Shown here: piece by piece, positions 41,738-58,572 of the stretch | Layout: each line of letters begins with the position of its first letter | How positions within the stretch are numbered: the first letter of the stretch is position 1 | Assembly: GCF_020085105.1 (NCBI RefSeq) | Contig: NC_058062.1 | Location: 2,132,001 to 2,196,000 of the forward strand | Direction: 5' to 3' | From: Siniperca chuatsi | Lineage: Eukaryota; Chordata; Actinopteri; Centrarchiformes; Sinipercidae | DNA: 64,000 bases | The notes under the pieces: generated by a model | The model's database searches: none | What the model was told of the DNA's origin: nothing | Seen by the model: the letters and a program-made list of their open reading frames with translations, nothing else | Program-made: the position numbers and the translations under genes

Positions 41738-41816
41738 CTCATGGGAGTTGTAGTTGAACGTTGAAGCAGGCGCATCCTGGGAGGAAGAGAGGCGGAACCC
41801 GACGCCATCTTGGCAG
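41738..41816 (+). promoter_or_regulatory. kat8 core promoter with ZNF143-like and YY1-like sites
   Basis: CATGGGAGTTGTAGTTG (41740-41756) resembles the reverse ZNF143/STAF element (CTGGGAATTGTAGT), with a second partial GCATCCTGGGAGGA at 41772-41785. ACGCCATCTTGGCAG (41801-41815) matches the YY1 core GCCATCTT. They lie 80-160 bases before the kat8 start codon. Binding is inferred from motifs only. Confidence 0.55.
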
Positions 41817-41897
41817 TTGTTTGTTGAAGACCATCCCCTCTGAATAAACTGCGCAGGGTCGCAGAGGCGTGGGATTGTTTTTAAAACGGCTGAGGTT

Positions 41898-46733
<4,836 letters not shown>

Positions 46734-47348
46734 AAGGTGGAGCCAGTGACGCCACATCTGTCCGTCAATCAACCAACCAGTTTATATCATCTGCCAAGTT
46801 CTCTCTCTTTTTCTTTTTTCCTCAACTGGCAAAACCCTGCTGTTATGAAACCTCAATGTATATAGCTGTTAGTAGCATTTGTCGGTATTTTCTTAAAATA
46901 TATATGGAAAAAAACTCAACTTGTTTCCTGATTCGTTCTTTCCTGAGTGTCTACAATCTACAAAAGTCTAAAGTCTCCATCTTTGTCTTGACCATGTCTA
47001 CATGCCTAAATGCACAGAGTTGCTGCCTTGTGATTGGCAGATTTGGTAAGTGTATATAACCTGTATATATGGATGACAGTCTAATGGTAATCTCAGCTGT
47101 AATTCAATTGCTTTCATGTTGTTTTTATTTATTTATTTGTTTTAATCATCTTTATTCTTTAAACACTGGGTTGAACAGTATAATATCTAATTCTGTTCTC
47201 TCCTTTGATTTTAAATTGACATTACTGTCATTAGTCTAAATAGGTAGTTAGAGTGGAGGGTCACTTGCTGACCTCTGTAGAGTCAAACAGTGGAAGGACT
47301 GCAGACTTCTGTCAGCAGACATTTTGGACTTGTCTCACAGGTGTAACT

Positions 47349-47354
47349 AATAAA
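47349..47354 (+). terminator. Candidate kat8 poly(A) signal
   Basis: AATAAA 616 bases after the kat8 stop. The surrounding sequence (47290-47560) looks repeat-like, so the true end may differ. Confidence 0.4.
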
Positions 47355-47359
47355 GGCTG

Positions 47360-48439
47360 CAATCCATTCAGTTGTTTCAGTTCCGGGACTGTGATACTCT
47401 GCATGCTGGTTGACTGGTATAGCTAAACGGAACGGAGCCATATTGATAGTGTTTCTCACACCTGAGTCTAATCCTGCACGTCAAAATGTCTGCTGTGAGG
47501 AAGGTGTATTACAGCGAAACCTCAGTTCGGTTTGATTTTTCACCACAGAAATTCAAAACAATATGTTGCAAGTGACGAATGAAAAAGATTTATTTTCAGC
47601 TGGTATTTCTGTGAGGACAAACTGAGCGGATGGACGACGTGTAGTGCAGCATCCTGCGCCTCCATTGTTGGACGTTTGTGGACATCAGCAACAGGTGAGT
47701 CGGTAGCAATAGTATATAATATTTTAATATCAGAAGTGTCTGAATTTTACGATTCACGGAGAGTGTTCTTGAGTGCTGTTACATGCAGTGTTTGTCTCAA
47801 ATATAGAGGAATTGTCTAATGAATTGAGCCTTGAATCGTTATTATTTGCTTTATGAACAAAATTGTATTAAATATATGTCTATATATTGTTTACGATTCG
47901 ATTAGTTACCAAAATATATTTAACTACCAGGCAATAAACTCCAGGTTTAATACAGATACAGCTTTACTAAGACTTGTATAATAATGAGCACAAGGGGGCA
48001 GCAGTGCTCTGACTCTGACCACTGATGGTTTAAAAACAGCAGTTTGAGTTAACCCCTGAATATAAATAATCAATTATACTTTGAGAACAGCATCTTTAAA
48101 AGACCTCATATTAAAATAACTTGCATCAGTTTGATACAGTGATGTATAATGATGTGTACACTACGATTTTTTTTTTCATAGGAGCCTTAATTTATGGTAT
48201 ACTTTATTCCTAGAGACAAACTAGGTTCACCTGTTTTTCACAGTAGAAGTAGATCTATATACTGGATTACTGGCCTATTAAAACAGGATATTTTACATTT
48301 GAACAATATCAAAGATCACCGTAGTAATTACACTAACAGTACATTTTGAACAGTAAACCTCACCAAGTTAAATGATTTCTGTAAATAAAAGCAAACACAG
48401 CAAAAATATATAAAAGTTAGATTAAGAGAAATGAGTATT

Positions 48440-48443
<4 letters not shown>
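47360..48443. other. Intergenic region downstream of kat8 with an exon-like segment
   Basis: Holds an exon-shaped piece 47601-47694 (TTTATTTTCAG acceptor, CAACAG|GTGAGT donor) and a CTCF-like CACAAGGGGGCAGCAG at 47989-48004. The rest is AT-rich without recognised genes. Confidence 0.4.

Positions 48444-48480
<37 letters not shown>
48444..48480. repeat. (GT)n microsatellite
   Basis: About eighteen uninterrupted TG dinucleotides. Confidence 0.97.
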
Positions 48481-48483
<3 letters not shown>

Positions 48484-49552
48484 CACTGAATCTCATGTTT
48501 TCAGGGAAGGTGAGTCAGGAACACCTTTCTCTTGCCCAGTGCTGTGTTCAGAAGTATATAGAGGGTTTTAAACATTTCTAGATGTTAATATACATTTTCA
48601 AACCATATTCCTCATGTTCACACAGTCAGCACTTTTACGATAATAATCCAATATGTTTTTATAGAAATTAGTGTTTTTTACAGTGAAGTTAAGCTAATGC
48701 AAACAGTTACAGCAGCCTGGAAATGAATATGAATAATTAGGAATGATTAAAATAATTTCAGTTTGGTATCACCTAATTATGACCTAGTACAGCTTAGTAT
48801 CTCTTTCATATGACATAGTAAGTCAGAACTCTGACTCCCATAAAATATTTTGTTAGGATTATAAAATATATAATATTGCTAAGTAATAATATTGGCAGAT
48901 TAAGTTTTTGACTTACTGTCATAACTATAAGATACTAATGATCTGTTTCTGTATCTTCCTAGTGGGAATACAGTGTAAATATTAGTCCTGTTATATCCAT
49001 GAGAACATTTTAATACTTAATTTTAAAACTCCCCACTCCCCCAGATGTTTTAGCATTCATTCAGCCATATTCATTAACTAATCGAATATAAATTTAGACA
49101 CTAAAGGGAAAAGGGAAGAAATAAAATATTCATAAAATAACAAGCCACAATAAATAAATAAATGTAGTGTTCATTATATATTCATGAAGAGACAAATGCT
49201 GCTTTAATCTCCAAAGATGTTGTCAGCCCTCTTTTTAATGCACTAATAAAGATAACAGTGACACTACTGAGGTATTGAAGAACTGGACAGAGTCCATGAG
49301 AGCGTTTTCCCATGAGAAGCATCTCCGTCTTCTGTAAACACAAACAGTCAAACAAATATAAACACAGGTCAATGACACATGGAAGGTTCTTTTTCTCTGG
49401 AACACTTGTTTATGCTCTGAGCTGTAAACAGGGATTTGTGTGAAATTTCAGGTTTAGACCCCCCACCTCCCCCCCGCCATGAACATAAATCAGACATAGT
49501 TCAGTAGAATTACTAATAATATAATCAGGGCTGCAACTGCCATTGAGGAAAC
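48481..49552. other. Intergenic AT-rich sequence, nothing recognised
   Basis: No open frame, splice-framed exon or repeat that I can name; a C-rich run at 49456-49476. Confidence 0.5.
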
Positions 49553-50260
49553 TTTTTAAGATAAGATTTTTTATTCATCCTGAGGGAAATTGTTGTGCAG
49601 CAGTTGCAGTACAAAGTGGGAAAGAGTGGAAATATATAAGATCAATAAGGTGCAAATCCGAAATATACACAATGCCGAAAGGCAAGATTACTTCTATAGC
49701 ACATTTCGACAACAAGGCAATTCAAAGTGCTTTACAGAAAACATAAAAGCAACATAGGGCAATATAAAAAGACATTTTAAATACACTTAAAAGGAGTTAA
49801 ATAGAAAATCAAAACAAGATAAAACAGGAGAGTAAAAGTTACAGTGCAGTGTAAGAAATGAATCATTATTTGATTTAATAAAAGGCAGCAGCAAACAGAA
49901 AAGTCTTCAGCCTTAATTTAAAAGAACTGAGAGTTGCAGCAGTTTGTTCCAGATATGTGGAGCATAAAAACTGATCGCTGCTTCTCCAGGTTTAGTTTAG
50001 ACTCTGGGGGCAGGAAGCAGACCTGATCCCAGACCACCTGTGAGGTCTTGGTTGGTTCATAACGTAGCAGAAGATCAGAAATGTACTTTGGCCCTAAACC
50101 ATTCAGTGCTTTATAAACCAACAGCAGTATTTTAAAATCACTTCTTTTGACCGACAGGAAACCAGTGTAAAGACCTCAGAACTGGAGTGATGTGATCCAC
50201 TTTCTTGGTCTTAGCGAGCAGCAGCGTTCTGAATCGGCTGCAGCTGTCTGAGTTAACGTT
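49553..50260 (-). mobile_element. L2-like LINE 3' fragment with family-7 segment at its right (minus-strand 3') end
   Basis: Minus-strand frame at 49918-50121 reads VYKALNGLGPKYISDLLLRY, a conserved C-terminal block of L2-type reverse transcriptases. The plus-strand part 49680-49745 (GCACATTTCGACAACAAGGC, AAAGTGCTTTACA) is the inverted 3' tail. The family-7 piece 49553-49660 abuts it. Frame is broken, so no active product. Confidence 0.75.
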
Positions 50261-51067
50261 AAGGATCATTCTGGGTGAGTTGCATAAAGCTTTGTATGTA
50301 CAATATCATATCTGAAGTACAGGTGTATATGGTTAATTTGAGATGTTCATGAGTATGTCGTGATATTGCACATAATGTCCTGTAGTCATGTACCTACCAG
50401 CCAAACAAACAGTTAGTTCCTGCGTTCCTTCATTCCCTCCCTTGCCCAACATTTTAGAGATCTATTTTGGTGTATGGTGCTTAAATCCTACGACCCGGGT
50501 ACAATCCGCAGTACTACCCTGGATATCTGTCGGAAACCTTAATCCTCACCTAAAGTGATTCTAATGAGATCATTGTTTATTAATTATTCCTACTAATGTG
50601 ACAAATTTACACTACATTTCTCTTGTAAAACCCGTCTTACCCAAATTTAGCGAAAAACATGGACTTCAGTTTCCTTTCTGTGCGTTCACTACAGAGACAG
50701 GTGCAGGACGTGTTTAGCCGAGATTAGCACAAATGCAAGAAAGTTATTACAGACTTAAAGTAATTACACCCAAGTCCTCTATGGGCTTCTGTATGTATGT
50801 TTTAAGGTATGGTCAGTGTCACATGCTGACTGACAGCAGCTAACTCTGCTGCCACACAAATAATAATTAGCTCTGTCCTTTCAGCTGTGTGTCATCGATC
50901 AGCTGTATTGACGATTCCATCGCCGCCGGCTGTGGGTGCTCTTCACTGTCGATATGAAGCGTTTTGTATAAATTCAATAAGGAAGATTTTAAGATATTTT
51001 CAGTTCAAACAAGGCAGGTTTGATCTGAGTCGAGAAACTGAAAAAATCATGTATACTTAAGGGATAT

Positions 51068-51577
51068 TTAAAGGCTGGTGATATTCTATATTTTTGTTAC
51101 TGTCAACAAATCTCATGAAAAGACCCAAACCAACAATGTGTTAGTCTCAATATTGTCTGACTTCCTGTCTGTGGCTCTCTGCTCCAAGCCCATTGGTTCT
51201 TACTGAAGATGTAAATCTTTTAAAACAACATGGAAATAGTGCATAGGTTGGGGACTATTTTCAGCGGCGGATGAATCCACATGTGGTGCTGTAGTGAGTG
51301 TTTGGGGCAGCAGGACGTGTGTGTGTGGGGCTGAGTCAGAATAAACTACAGTGTGTGTGTTCGTGGTGATGAAGGAACATGTCACCCAGTGCAACAGTGC
51401 AGCTCACTGATGTGTTTTAATAGTTTCTGGACAACAATGGAGCTCTATGGCTCAGAGGAAGAAGATCCATCAGGCTGTGATACACACACAAATTGTTAGC
51501 AGATACATTCGCTGTTGGTTTGGGTCTTTTTTAAATTTTTGATGAGAAAATGATGGACTATCACCTGACTTATCGTT
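51068..51577 (+). mobile_element. Non-autonomous DNA-transposon-like repeat, family 1, copy C
   Basis: Nearly collinear with copy B: ACTGTCAACAAATCTCAT (51108-51125), CTTCCTGTCTGTGGCTCTCT, GCGGATGAATCCACATGTGG, CAGAATAAACTACAGTGTGT. A short open frame (51200-51394, minus) is repeat sequence. Confidence 0.85.
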
Positions 51578-51914
51578 AACCAAGAGGCCTGAATTTAAGC
51601 TGCAGTTTCTCTAATGGCCACTACATGCTGCTCAAAGAAAACCGTGATAGTATTGAAGCGCTCTTATATATTAAAAAAAAAAAAAGTGTCTCTCCTAAAC
51701 TCCACCCAGTTTCTGCTCTCTTTTGCTTGAATTTGGAATTTCTGGCTCAATAATGGCAGCAACCAAAATAAGACTTCAAATTGTCCCCTTTTTAAAATGA
51801 TGATTTAATGATTTCACACACACACTGCAGCTATGTTATTATACAACTTATGATCTAAATGTCAGTCTACCTCACACACACTAGGTGCTTGCAGGAAGCA
51901 AGTTGTAGAAAAAG

Positions 51915-52320
51915 TAGGAATACAATGAAGTAAAAATGCTCCATTATATAAATAAAAGTCCTGCATTCTCAAAAAGTCTTAAGCATTGATTAAAAAAATC
52001 TATGTAAAGTATCAAAAGGAAAATTACTTGTTAGGCAGAAAAAGGCCCTGTGAATGTACACATTATTGGATTATTATTACTGATGCCTTAATGTATAAGA
52101 AGACATTTTCTGTTGTAGTTGGCTAAAGTGGAATTACTTAACTATATAAAGTGTTTAATAGTTTATTCTATTGTAATTGCATCATTTCTTAGGCCCATCA
52201 TATGCTTTGTAGGTGAAATCTGAATCTGCAAATAACTAGTAAATCTAGTTGTCAAATAATATGTAGCTCAAAATAACTTAAATGTATTTACTGTAGTAGC
52301 ATTCCACCAATGCAGGAAGC
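51915..52320 (-). repeat. Dispersed repeat, family 5, inverted copy
   Basis: AAAAATGCTCCATTATATAA, AAAAGTCCTGCATTCTCAAA and AATCTGCAAATAACTAGTAA ordered as in the reverse complement of 40690-41100; ends near ATTCCACCAATGC. Confidence 0.65.
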
Positions 52321-54189
52321 CTAGTTTCTTCAGGAACTCAAAATGTATACCTAATTATCTAATAAGTGTGAAATAAAATGCACAGGCACAAAATAAAGGG
52401 AGGTTCTGTTTTATTTTCAAAAATTGTACTTCAAAACCACTAAAGTCATTTATAAGGCATTCACAACAATTTTTATTTTGGTTTTTGGACATTTGAGACC
52501 GTTTCTGATGCTTTCAGAGAGGGTTTCCTAAAACAGGAGTACAGCTAAGGCACAGCACTACTCCCAGAGAGACAGGACAATAAAGAAAAGCAAGAAAATA
52601 ACAAAAACAAAAATAGGTTGGTATTGGATGTAAAAGAAACAAACAGCAATAAAGTGTGAGGCAAAAATAAAGCGTATGAAAAGAATAAACCTCTCAGCTG
52701 GGATTTTCCTCCAGAATCTGAAGACTTGATCAACATCTGAACATTTCACAAATCAAAATCTCTTAAAAACAGTCACGACTTCTGTGGCACTATCACAGCA
52801 CTGCGTCCAAAGAGCTGGACCTTTCTATGTCATTAACTTAAAAACTGTACATCATCTAGGAGTATTTTACAAAATACTGATTTACATCGACTCATTCGTC
52901 GTATGAAAAATACATATCTGGCATAAAATGGCTCTTAATTTTCAAATCAACATCATGCGGCAACCGAAAATAAAAGCTGAATTTGTCATTTTATGTAACT
53001 TTTGATTGTTCAGGACATTCTTTTTAACCTAAAAATATTGAAAGAATAACCTTATTTATGGATCAAATTATGAAAGTTGTGGGCACCCATAGTTGTAATA
53101 ATAAATAATGTTTAAAGTTTATTTAAGAGTTATTCTGACTGGAATCTATCGTAACTAAAAACATGTTTTGTACCTGGTCAGGGTTCAGTTTAACAGTTTG
53201 ATTTCAGCAATGAAAGCACCAGAAACAAGAAAATGAGTCAAACTCTCCTTATTTGGGGTTCAATCACAAAACGACTTGTATACTCGTTTCTCCTGCTGTC
53301 CACAGTAAAAGGTATTTAATCCCCAGCCACAGTCTGATTTTGTTGTTTTTCTTAATGTGGTTTGATTAGATTTTCCCGTCTGTGTGGAGAACATCGTCTT
53401 ACACATCAAAATCTTGCCATATTTTACAGCTTTTTTGGTATCGGGATACCTGAATAAATATAGATTTAATTAGGACAGTTGTATCTTACATAATAACTTC
53501 AGGGTGTCCACTAGTGTGGATCTGTTTGAGCATGTGTGCTGCCTGCCTGATGACGCCCTGTGCTGGGACTTTGACAGGTATAGGTATAACGAAGGTCATT
53601 CTCTCCAAAAAACAAGTATTTTTTTCGTTTCTGGTGATCAGTCTAATGCTGATGCAGATCAAACGGTTAAAACATACCCTGGCTGTACCTCTCGCATTCT
53701 GTTTAATCCTTAATCTAGTGGCAGTAAATTACCTATGTTCATGCTCTCTGCACTGCTGTATTGTTTGTACAGTTTAACAGAGAATGGCTGTGGTATAACA
53801 GCTGCACCATGCGTTCGTTATTTCAAACAGTCACAATCGTTTCTAGAATAAATATCAAATGTCCTTACTTTAAGTGCTGTCTGTCACACAACAGTTAATT
53901 CTGAGCGTCACCCTCATGGTTAGAAAACCCCACTGGTCTCCAGTTTTGGTCCCAAAAATGTCATTTGGCAACTACACACAGGAATAATTTATTTCAAAAT
54001 TATTAGTTTTTATAATAATGAGCAATATAACTAACTGAAGATGGATCGCACCATCAAGCATTAAGATCTGCTAATTTGAGATTGCCTTGCACCATTTTGA
54101 TCGCAATGATTGTTCTGTTTGACACTGTATAACATCATGGAGATATGAGCAACATCTGTGTAGGGTGGAGTTAGGCTAGCCTGTAGTAA

Positions 54190-54340
54190 CTTAAAAAGTA
54201 ATAGTTCGACATTTTGAGAAGTACGCTCATTCGCTTTCTTGCTGGCTGCAGTTTGTTACCGGACAGACATGAGTGGTATCAATCTCAACATCTAACTCAC
54301 TAAAGTGAATTAACATATTTCTCAAAATGTCAGCTATTGC
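54190..54340. repeat. Degenerate dispersed repeat (CGACATTTTGAGAAGTACGC type)
   Basis: TCGACATTTTGAGAAGTACG then CTCATTCGCTTTCTTGCTGG and GACAGACATGAGTGGTATCA. This is a known fish repeat layout that elsewhere runs into the family-6 sequence. Confidence 0.5.
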
Positions 54341-55811
54341 TTTGAAAGGGACAGCCATAGTAGTATTAGCCTGTTTAGCTAACATTCAAAACCCAATCAT
54401 AACCTAGATTTGATTTTAGATTTTTTTTTTCCACAATAAAATGTTAGTCAACAGGTTTAACGGATGCACTGATTTTTAGACGTGAAGGTACCCTGTGGAG
54501 TTGTCATTGTGAATTAACAGTGTTGTTTATGTTCAGTGTTTCTCACTAAAACTTTGAATCAATGTCCTACCTCCATAAAAACTTTAGCAAAGCCTTTTTA
54601 AAAATGTTGAGAAACCTGTTTACATCGGCCTCTTTTCTATTTGCATTACTGCTCATAAAAAACACACTGGGTAACTTTTATCCGTACTGGTGCAACCCAG
54701 ACTTGGTATGAATATTTTGTGAGCCAGCTGTTTTGGCACAAAGTCCATCAATGAGCAGCATGGAAATCTAAAGGTGCATCTAAATGTCTTGGGTGGCCTC
54801 CTCCTCTCCCCTTCTCACCTGCTACATCCAAACTCAACTTGCAGGAAAGTCAAATTAAATATTTTATGCATATGTAAGTAATGTTTAGTATGGAAGGAAA
54901 TCTGGTTAAAATGCAGAAATATGTAAGATGAGATTAATACAAAAACATATCTGAAATATTGAAATATTTATCACTGTTGCAGTGATGTCAACATTGTTAA
55001 CATTTTGTCTAATCAATTTGTTTGCTGTTTAAAGCTTCTTAGATATCTATTAGCTGCTTTTTGTTTCATATTATAAATGAAATACCTTTTGCGTCTCAGT
55101 GCTCAGAAATATCCAATACACATGCATTTCTAAGGCCTCACTTGTGCTTTGTAAACTGCTGATGGGCATTTGCTATTATATTTAACATTTTACAGATTAA
55201 ACTTACTTTAAACAATTGAGACCAATTAATGCAACATATTGTAACAGTTACTGACATTGCCACAAACATCCTTCTTAGTTTAAAATATGTAGCTGTACTT
55301 TAGCTTTGTTGTTGTAATAAACTCGGAAATGTAAAGTAGTTTGAAATGAGAGCAGATAAGTCAAAAGGCAGTGAGGAGAGGAGGCCATTTAACCGTGCTG
55401 AGATCCACCCAAAACAGACAAACATTTACCATCAGTCCTCAAACACTTGAAGGCCTTTAGAAACAAAAAGCAGAGGTTTTTGTCCTAAAGACAAATCTCA
55501 CCCACTGCACCAAATCGGCATAACAAAGATTAGTCACTGACTTAAAAAAAAAAATAAACTGAATAAATTACTCACGCAGCAGTTGTACGCTTTGATACAG
55601 TCACATCATTTTCTACAGAAAAGAGCAGATAAAAAACAAAGAGGAGGTGAATCTCTTCTGAGTTCCAGCATAGCGGACGTCTCACACTTCAAGGCTCAGG
55701 CGGTCTGAAGGATTCAGACATGGCACAGAGAGAAAACAAGGAAACAGAGCCGGTCAGTGTCAGGGGAGAAGAATTTCAACAACTTCTTAATTGGTAGTTT
55801 GACTGGTAGAA

Positions 55812-56136
55812 AGTAACTGAGTAGCTTTACTCAAGTACTGTACTTGGACAAATATTGTACTTTTTACTTCACTACATCTGACAGCTATAGTTACTGGTTA
55901 CTTTGCAGATTCATATTTTACATAATTACATTAAAAAAAAGAAGCATTTTTATAGATTAAACAAAACTTTGCTCCACCTCGACCAACTATACATTAACAT
56001 GCTGTTTCCATCAATAATAACCCATTTTAATATCATGGCTTTCTACAAAATGGGTACTTTTTAATTTAATGTACCATTTTGAATGCAGGACTTTTACTTA
56101 AGTAAAGGATCTGAGTACGTATTCCACCACTGGTAT
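55812..56136 (+). repeat. Dispersed repeat, family 5, near-complete copy
   Basis: AAAGTAACTGAGTAGCTTTA at the left, TACTTAAGTAAAGGATCTGA and TATTCCACCACTGG at the right: inverted-type ends built on ACTTAAGTA/TACTCAAGTA. Middle blocks are shared with 40690-41100. Confidence 0.75.
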
Positions 56137-57202
56137 TTTGTCAGTCTGCTTTGCACGATAAACATCCAACAAGAGACTGAAAGAACACCAGAAATGCATT
56201 CAGACTGAATGCAAAGTGAATTTTTAGGCACTTAATTTGAGGATACAAATAACCTAATTAAAGTAAATAAATATTTTGTGCACAAATTGGTAATTTGAGG
56301 GAATCATTTATCAGGACCCCCCCCCCCGACACCTACCGGGCTCTGTAATAGAACGTCAGTGGTTGCTAATGACTTTTTTTGGGCTCATTATCTCTGGGTC
56401 ACAGCTAAAGAATCTTATTATCCCAAGAAAACAAATAGTGCTCCTATTTAGTGTTTCAGGCCTGTTATCCCAAGATTTAATTACGAAATCAAACATTGTA
56501 TTGTGCTGATGAGAAATTTAATTATCGGCTTCTGTATTCATGTTTTGTCGTTCCCATCAGCCAATGAAGCGTTGTTTTTGAAAAACTTTTACCTAAATAT
56601 GTTCCAGGATATTTTTATCAGTGTTCATTTTCTATAAGTCCTATGACTAGAAAGTTGCTTTAAAGATTTCAGGAAGACTGGGAACTTTTAGTTAAATTTA
56701 ATATCGGGATAACAGTCTGAAATAGAACATGATTACTATAAAAACACAATTTATCTCAAGAAATTGAGACCTAACTAAGCCTTGATCAAAGGTTTTCGCA
56801 ATAATGGGCCTATGAATAAGCAACCACGTCCGTTTTCAGCATCTGAACATGTAAAACATACTTGCATACCTTAATCCAGGGAAACACTCACAAGAGGTAT
56901 AGAGTTCTTCTGACACACTGTTTCAACACACACATTCACACACACACACTCATGCACACAGAGCTTTGTAGTCCCAAATAACAGTGAGAGCAGCAGACTG
57001 AATGAGGACTGAAGGAGAATATTTTTCCTCAGTTTGAGTCTGTTTCTCTTCTTCCCATCGCTGCTTGATTCAACCATTTCCTTTCACTGACGCTGCACAA
57101 ATTAAAATAAATAAATACCAGACAAACAGGACATCAGCCCCATGCCTTCCTTCATTTGTTCCTCTCCTTCGTCCACTTATCCTCCCTCAGTCTGTCCGTC
57201 TG

Positions 57203-58535
57203 CTACCTGATCCGCCCGTCCTCTCTGGGCGGGTTCAGTTCAGACTTGGGGTCGGGGCTGGCGGAGCTCCAAACGGTGAGACGACAGCGCTGCATGACGG
57301 GACAGGCACTGGGTCCCATCGAGCAGACGTCTGCGGCTGACCAGTGGCCCTCCAGCAGCCGGTCCAGCCAGCGACGCAGCGGCGCCCCAGTCAGGCCACC
57401 ATTGGCCTCTGCCTCCTCCACGGCGCCCAGGCTCACCGGCAGCCGCAGCACCGGGTTCAGGCCGTGGAAGCTCTGCTCCATGTAGGAGTTTCTGGCTGGG
57501 CCGCCGTGCAACCGCAGGGCGTCCTCTGGATCCCAGGAGAAGGGGGAGGAAGAAGAGGAAAGGAGAATTTTTAAGAGCAAATTTAAAAGCCTGAGAAGGT
57601 GGATTTGGAAAGCCTTTTTTTCCTCCTCCATACTTGACAGAAACTTTTTAGCCATTCACCAAAAAGCAGTACCACCTTTGGATAACCTTGGCCTAAACAA
57701 AAACAATTTTCTAGCCTCGGCACTCCGTACGTCACAGACTTCTCAGCGCAAACCTTAAGGGGAAATACAAAAGTTTGCATCATCAGTATTTTCGTGATCT
57801 CACAAGTGTTTACTGTCTGGCCGGAATGAAACCAAAGTTTAAATCAAGTATTTCCACAGACGAACAGCAGGGCCATGTTGGTAGTCCAGTCTGTGGAACT
57901 ACTGGATTGAAATGTTAAAGATGTTCTCATCCCAGGCAGACAGAGATCACAAAAATACCTTTTTAGAAGATGCAAACTGCTGCCGGATAACAGGTAAAAA
58001 AAAACAACAACTTTGGATTTCTCCCTTAAGGTTTGCACTGAAAGGTCTAAGTGAGCGCGTCGTGGAGTAAAGTACGGAGTGCCAACATCAGAAATTGGGC
58101 TACTGATTTGCCAAAAAGTAAATCCCTGGAAATCTTTAAAAAAAAAAAAAAAAAAACCCAGAAGGTTATTTAACAAAACTTACTGTTCTGAATCCTCAAA
58201 TACTCGTTTGTCCATTTGGATGAAAAAAAAAAAATCCATCTGCTGCTAAATGAAAACGATTTTTAACCAGTTTTCCAAGTTACACCTAAATTTGGTCAAA
58301 AAATGGTAGCTGGATTGGTGAATTGGTAAAATGTGAACCAGAGATAAAAAATAATTTGCCAATATGTATATTTTTTTATCCAGAGTGTTTTGAAGAGTCT
58401 TTGAGGATTCTGGACAAATCAGTGGTAAGTTCTGTTAAACAACCTGGGTTTTTCAAAAAAGTGATTTTAGAGTTGAACATGTTGTATTTCAACATACAGG
58501 TACCAGTTACAGAGCCATGTGAAAAGACAATGTCA

Positions 58536-58572
<37 letters not shown>

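Larger units (their letters stand above)
52321..57202 (-). other. Probable xylt1 3' untranslated region and flank
   Basis: No gene is recognised. Minus-strand AATAAA candidates occur at 52410-52415 and 52472-52477 (among others), so a long 3' untranslated region of up to ~4.7 kb is possible, as in mammals. It contains a family-6-related piece (54190-54340) and a family-5 copy (55812-56136). Short open frames here look like chance. Confidence 0.35.

Noticed and set aside
52545-52749. Hydrophobic 60-codon minus-strand frames
   Set aside because: AT-rich 3' flank of xylt1; hydrophobicity follows from T-rich codons.
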